DNA of 64,000 nucleotides from Citrus sinensis. Taxonomy: Eukaryota > Streptophyta > Magnoliopsida > Sapindales > Rutaceae. The DNA lies in contig NC_068558.1 of NCBI RefSeq assembly GCF_022201045.2, forward strand, positions 48,773,501 to 48,837,500. The letters are read 5' to 3'. The translations under genes were made by a program, and so were the position numbers. Of the stretch, positions 59,749 to 64,000 are shown in pieces; the first letter of the stretch is position 1, and every line of letters begins with the position of its first letter. The notes beneath the pieces are model-generated. The model did no database searches. It worked only from the letters and a program-made list of their open reading frames with translations, and was not told where the DNA came from.

Positions 59749-60264
59749 CATAAATCACTAATAGTGAATGAATAAGTACGAGAGTTAGTTAAACATCTCG
59801 ATCCCTGATAGATTTCTCATTTCCTTTTGTTTTTTAAGGCCGAAGTAATGGAGATTGCTACGAAATGGTCAAAAGTTCTGAAAACTGGATCTATTGAAGT
59901 GAAGTTCATGGCCATTGATTTTGTCACAATCATGTTCACCTTGCAAAGAGGCCAAGACGTTTTGGAGGTAAGCGATTTATGTTGAATTCAGTCCCTCGTT
60001 GAAGTCTTGGCTAATAAATTAACTTTTGATAATTCTCCACATTGTTCGTCTTTTGGATTCTGATTCATTTTCTTTTGGGAAATTGTTCTTCCAACCCAGT
60101 TGAGGGAGTTTTTATTGAACCAACCGGAGGCCTATGAGGTTAAGATAGGGGACCAAGCTTATCGACGACCAGGAGATCCTCCTCTTGAAAAAGTTATTCA
60201 GAAGCTACAAAATGAAAATAACAAAGATGATGCTGATGATGGACGCGCCAAGGAAGAGCTCTAG
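59277..60264 (+). CDS. MESD-like ER chaperone (mesoderm development candidate 2 homologue)
   Basis: Predicted ER-lumen protein of 210 aa from exons 59277-59615, 59839-59967 and 60100-60264, all GT-AG in phase 0. The N-terminus MKMTNQYRSLIVILVVVSVA is a signal peptide; a second in-frame ATG at 59283 is equally usable. An acidic segment (DDLADVIDDEEDDDWKEWG) precedes the MESD fold (about 85-190), with QFGPVFGFVKLR, WSKVLKTGSIEVKF, and VLELREFLLNQPEAYEVKIG. The C-terminus ends KEEL, a KDEL-like ER retrieval signal; animal MESD proteins end in a similar REDL-type signal. Animal MESD folds LDL-receptor-family proteins, which plants lack in that form, so the plant client is unknown. Family assignment is by motif memory. 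Confidence 0.85.
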
Positions 60265-60717
60265 CTGACAAGATTTACAAAATTAGATTCAGATTAACAA
60301 CACTAGGAATTCATTTCTAAGATTTGCTTTTCACCACTTTCAACTTTCGTTAGGTACCCGCACTCATCCTCATTCCTCATCCCATTCCTTTAATATTTGT
60401 GCCCGTCTGCCTGAGCAGATAGTTTGTAACTTTCTGAATGATGCACACTGGATTACAAATATATTCAATGCAATTTACTGAAATTGGAACTTCTTGATTT
60501 GAAGAAAAAGAATTTTAAACATGCAGAATCTTCATCTTATTCTATGTGTATGCAATACCAATGACAACATGAGAAACACTCCAGTTCCTTCATTAGCAGT
60601 TAGCAGATACTCGAGTAATTCTCATCTCAATAATTGACTTGGACGGCGAAAGGACACTGTTTGCATCTATTCAAGTAAGAATTGGGGTAATCTATGAATA
60701 AATATTGCACCCGACAA
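60265..60717. other. Convergent 3' ends of MESD-like and HAD genes
   Basis: A spacer of about 450 bp between tail-to-tail genes, containing both 3' UTRs. No other feature seen. Confidence 0.5.
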
Positions 60718-63106
60718 TCATTTCAGCTTTCTACTGAAGTCTGAGAGTTGAAGGAGCTGAATCCTAGGAATGCTTGCTGCTTCTTCCCTCTCTTTCTGAG
60801 TGTTGTATCCCCAGTCACCTGCTCCAATTGATCCACTTTAGCAACCAGAGCTACTAAAAACAGCGGCAAAATATGACACAAAAACCGAAAAAGACAATAA
60901 AAGGGGGAAAGATTATTAAAGGATATTACCTAGGTACAAATTCCACCCATCTAGCTCAGGCTCTTTAATCACATTCTTAAGAGTTGCAAGTCGATCTTCC
61001 ACAAAGCTGATCAAAATTTAGAAGTACTAGTTTCAGGTTTCATTCAAGTTTAACAAACAAGGGAGTTACGTCTTAAGTAATAGAAGCTAAATAGCCAGAA
61101 GAGCCAAAAAAAAAAATCATTACCAAGCATTTAACAGCCTCATTTTGTTTTAGTAGACTATAGTACAAAAATATCTAATTGTAATACACATAATAACTTA
61201 CTGCAATGTCATCCCCTGGAGTTCTGGTTTCTTCTGGAGTTGCTTCAACACTTCCACCTTTGGACTGCAAGTAGTAATCAAAATCAAGGAGAAATTCCTT
61301 TTAGTGGGAGCAACCACAAGCAACAGTGTCAAAGAACCAGCCAGTGCAGCCACAAAAGTATTTCACCTAGGAGCATAGACAACACTAACCCAGTTCCCAG
61401 ACCATAAATTCTGTCAGGTGGTATTGTAACTCCTGCAAGCTCTCGTAGTAAAGCATCTGCGAAACGGCTCTGAATTGGGACAAAGGAAGATAATTTTATG
61501 ATAAGAAAAGAAACTTATAAAACTATTACTATCATATCAGTCTCTTGAAACCTGCTTTGTGGTGACAATATAAATCCTTGAGCTTGCAAATTTTAGAGCA
61601 TCAGGGATGCCTGGATAGAATCTGCAGGAGATGCACCAGGTAATCAAATTCCAGTTCACATTTATGGACCAATACTACAAGCTCCAGTAAAATTGAAATC
61701 TACACAAAATCAAAACCTTAAACATACTAAAATTTGGTAAAAAGACCGACAGGAGCTCCTATGAGTTCAAAAATATCAGAATGACAATTAATTTACAGCC
61801 AAAAATGTTTAAGATATGTAAAACGGAGACCCATACTATCATTCAAATTACAAAAGAGGAAAGGGAGCTGGCCATTAAATGATAAAGGAATGCATGAAGA
61901 AAGACAAACAATATGCCCAAAAAAGGTTCACTCAAGCCTCATAAGCAGCTTTATGCAAAGGGAAGCAAATTGGTTAACAATAAATGAATTTCAAGGTGCA
62001 ATAATAATAAGAACTTTGTTCGCCCAAATGCTAATCAATAATTAAGTAGATTCTCAAACTAAGTTACACAGAAGAAGCACTACGTTGATTGCTAAGCAAA
62101 ATATGAAAGTAAAAGTTTTTATTTTGTTTTATTTTTCCAGAGTTTTGATCATCATGTGAAAAATAGTAGTACAAATTGTTCAGTGTCATCTCAAAAAGCT
62201 CGTTTAAAATACCTATTAGCACCAATCCAAGTAGTCAAGTCCTTATCCATCCATTCATCTCTGACCTTGCCGAAAAGATCAACAAGAGCATCTCTATTCT
62301 CGCTCCAATCTTCCATAATCACAGGTTTTATCTTAGACCAGTTCTCCAGTATCCCTTCCACCGTGAGTCCCTCCGAAACCTTGCAAATTGAATCAAATTC
62401 GTCATCAGTTCAAAATCAATGTGTCAAAAGGCTAAGCAAATGAATATACAATCAACACCATTCTTCTAAACACAAACAAAGTTTGAAAGTATGACAGGCT
62501 TTTTAGCCATTTAATGTTCCATCAAATATAATTATATAATACCTACCGAGGATTTCCGAATAGAAGGCATTCTTATCTCAAGCAGCAACCTCACCAGTAA
62601 CAGATTTTCATATCCTGTTTCCACCACAGGTCGCAGCTACAAAAAAAATGAAGTACTAATTAGCTTCAACAGAGCCTATTTATTTATTTATTATTATTAT
62701 TTTTTTGGCCCCAATCAAACATCCATTCTTATGCATAAAATTAAAATATCAACCAAATAAACAAAGTCCAGGCGTAATAGAACAGCATTTCCGTTTTCAG
62801 GCAGAGGCATATGAGAAAAGAAAATTGAAATGAGATAAAAAACGAAGAGCTTACTATATGCATTTGATCAACAATCCAATCCTCGATGACGGAATCGACG
62901 CCGTCAAATAAACCTGGCCATCTCACTTTCGCAGCCTAACAATATGCACGAAGGGAAAAATGAATAATCAAATTAAAAATTGAAAAAAAATAATTCGCGC
63001 CGGCTGATATCCCAGTAGTTAAATGGACCTTGACGGCGGAGAGAGAGCTCTCCCCACAGCTGTCACAGAGAACTCCGTCGAAGTCCAAGGCGTACAAATC
63101 CGCCAT
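60718..63106 (-). CDS. HAD-superfamily hydrolase (phosphoglycolate phosphatase-like, At2g45990-like)
   Basis: Nine exons, high to low: 63029-63106, 62855-62935, 62547-62636, 62213-62379, 61552-61621, 61390-61469, 61202-61264, 60930-61006, 60718-60818. All are GT-AG with matching phases, giving 268 aa. HAD motif I is ALDFDGVLCD (nucleophile Asp8, general acid Asp10), motif II is IVTTK (about 157-161), and motif IV is HFVEDR (Glu213-Asp214). The cap insert lies between motifs I and II. It begins at MADLYALDFDG with no obvious targeting peptide, so it is probably cytosolic. The end DFSRKLK matches the family tail as I remember it. Its substrate is unknown; the Arabidopsis homologue has carried a mistaken methyltransferase label. 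It is tail-to-tail with the MESD-like gene. Confidence 0.9.
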
Positions 63107-64000
63107 CTAGTCGCGACACCCAACCTTGTTTTTGCTTTTACTCTTGCCGACTCCCATTATACCGGTGGGGTGCGGATTGGCTTACTCACCAAACTCCAAT
63201 GATGGAGCGACACGTTTTCCCGTTTTCCCATTTTGAACGACGATCCTTTTTTTTTGTTTTTTCTGTAAATTTTAATTTATCCAAGATCAGAACCATACCC
63301 ATCAGACATCAATTTGTCCTTAAGTATTATTAAAAATATTTTGTTTTTCATCAAACTATTCTCATGTTTTTAATGGTAATTAAGAATGAGTAGTTTACAA
63401 TAATTTAGAAATGTTTTGAAAATAATTAATTTATTGAGAATATAACAAAAATTACTTTTTTTTAAAACCATTTTATGAGTGAATTATATTTTCCTTCGTA
63501 CAAACTACTTTAAAAATTCTATTACCGTCACATCTTTTACATGGTTTATTTTTACAAAAGAATCTTAGACTGTATAGAAAATACTTCTTTACCCAATTGT
63601 ATAAAAAATACTTCTTTACCGCATATCTTACAAGTTACAATACAATAACACTTTATCATGTATCAATTTATTTTTGGAAACAGTCAAATAATTTGAGAAG
63701 TAAAGTAATGATACACACAGGGCACATTTGAACTTCGGACTAAATTAGATTGGGTAACAAAAATGATATGATTTAACTTAAATATTTAGTACTATCTTTC
63801 ATTTTAAAAATCATTAAATATAGGATTATATTGGATTGATTTGGATTAAATATCATAATTTAATTGGATTAGACTGAATTTTTTATAATAATGTCTTTTG
63901 CTTGTAGAACATCGAACAAGACTATATTAACTTTCATTTGGCAAAGTTAAAAATAACTATTTAAATGATATCATTATTTTTAAATAATATTAATAATGGT
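63107..64000. other. HAD gene promoter and AT-rich flank
   Basis: The first 150 bp are GC-richer, likely the promoter/leader of the minus-strand HAD gene. The rest is AT-rich with no gene. Sequence from about 63720 (gggcacatttgaacttcgg) may begin another DNA transposon that runs out of the window. Confidence 0.35.

Noticed and set aside
1-64000. CRISPR array, phage or prokaryote-type operon
   Set aside because: No regularly spaced short repeats with unique spacers, and gene structure is clearly plant nuclear with introns throughout.

Overview
The window is nuclear DNA of a dicot plant. Genes have many short introns with GT-AG borders, intergenic DNA is very AT-rich, a plant intron-bearing tRNA-Tyr is present, and the families are plant-specific (FAR1-related protein, G-type lectin receptor kinase, cyanoalanine synthase). 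The sequence style resembles a woody rosid such as Citrus, but that is an impression and was not tested.

Layout. 510-2660: satellite-like tandem array with a higher-order repeat of about 755 bp. 3950-6634 (+): intronless SD2-type receptor kinase. 8061-10385 (+): seven-exon MATE transporter with no visible ATG. 15494-18117 (+): ARID/ELM2/SANT-like chromatin protein. 20485-22424 (+): ubiquitin-conjugating enzyme of the UBC4/5/6 group. 23404-34600 (-): full BRAHMA-type SWI/SNF ATPase (14 exons, 2240 aa predicted). 37161-37248 (-): tRNA-Tyr(GUA) with a 15-nt intron. 37320-38808: decayed partial copy of the BRM 5' part. 39105-40939: PIF/Harbinger relic. 41038-44507 (-): mitochondrial beta-cyanoalanine synthase (10 exons). 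44700-55160: about 10 kb of AT-rich, transposon-rich DNA without a convincing gene. 55166-58128 (+): FAR1-related (domesticated Mutator transposase) protein. 59277-60264 (+): MESD-like ER chaperone ending in KEEL. 60718-63106 (-): HAD-superfamily hydrolase (9 exons).

The ARID-UBC-BRM order, with the HAD gene further on, matches what I recall of Arabidopsis At2g46040-At2g46030-At2g46020 and At2g45990. If so, this is a conserved ancestral block expanded by repeats. The genes do not form one pathway. BRM and the ARID protein are both chromatin factors, and the rest are housekeeping, metabolic or signalling genes.

Mobile DNA is mostly short non-autonomous DNA transposons. Four have 9-bp target duplications I could read directly (Mutator type; one of these lies in TA repeats and is less certain) and two have 3-bp TAA/TTA duplications (PIF/Harbinger type). 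I found no CRISPR array, operon or prokaryote-like defence system. The best leads are the satellite, the partial BRM duplication, the missing MATE start codon, the fold-back element pair, two GC-AG introns and a 34-bp perfect alternating purine-pyrimidine palindrome. All exon borders were read by eye from splice motifs, frame continuity and family knowledge; no transcript or database was consulted.
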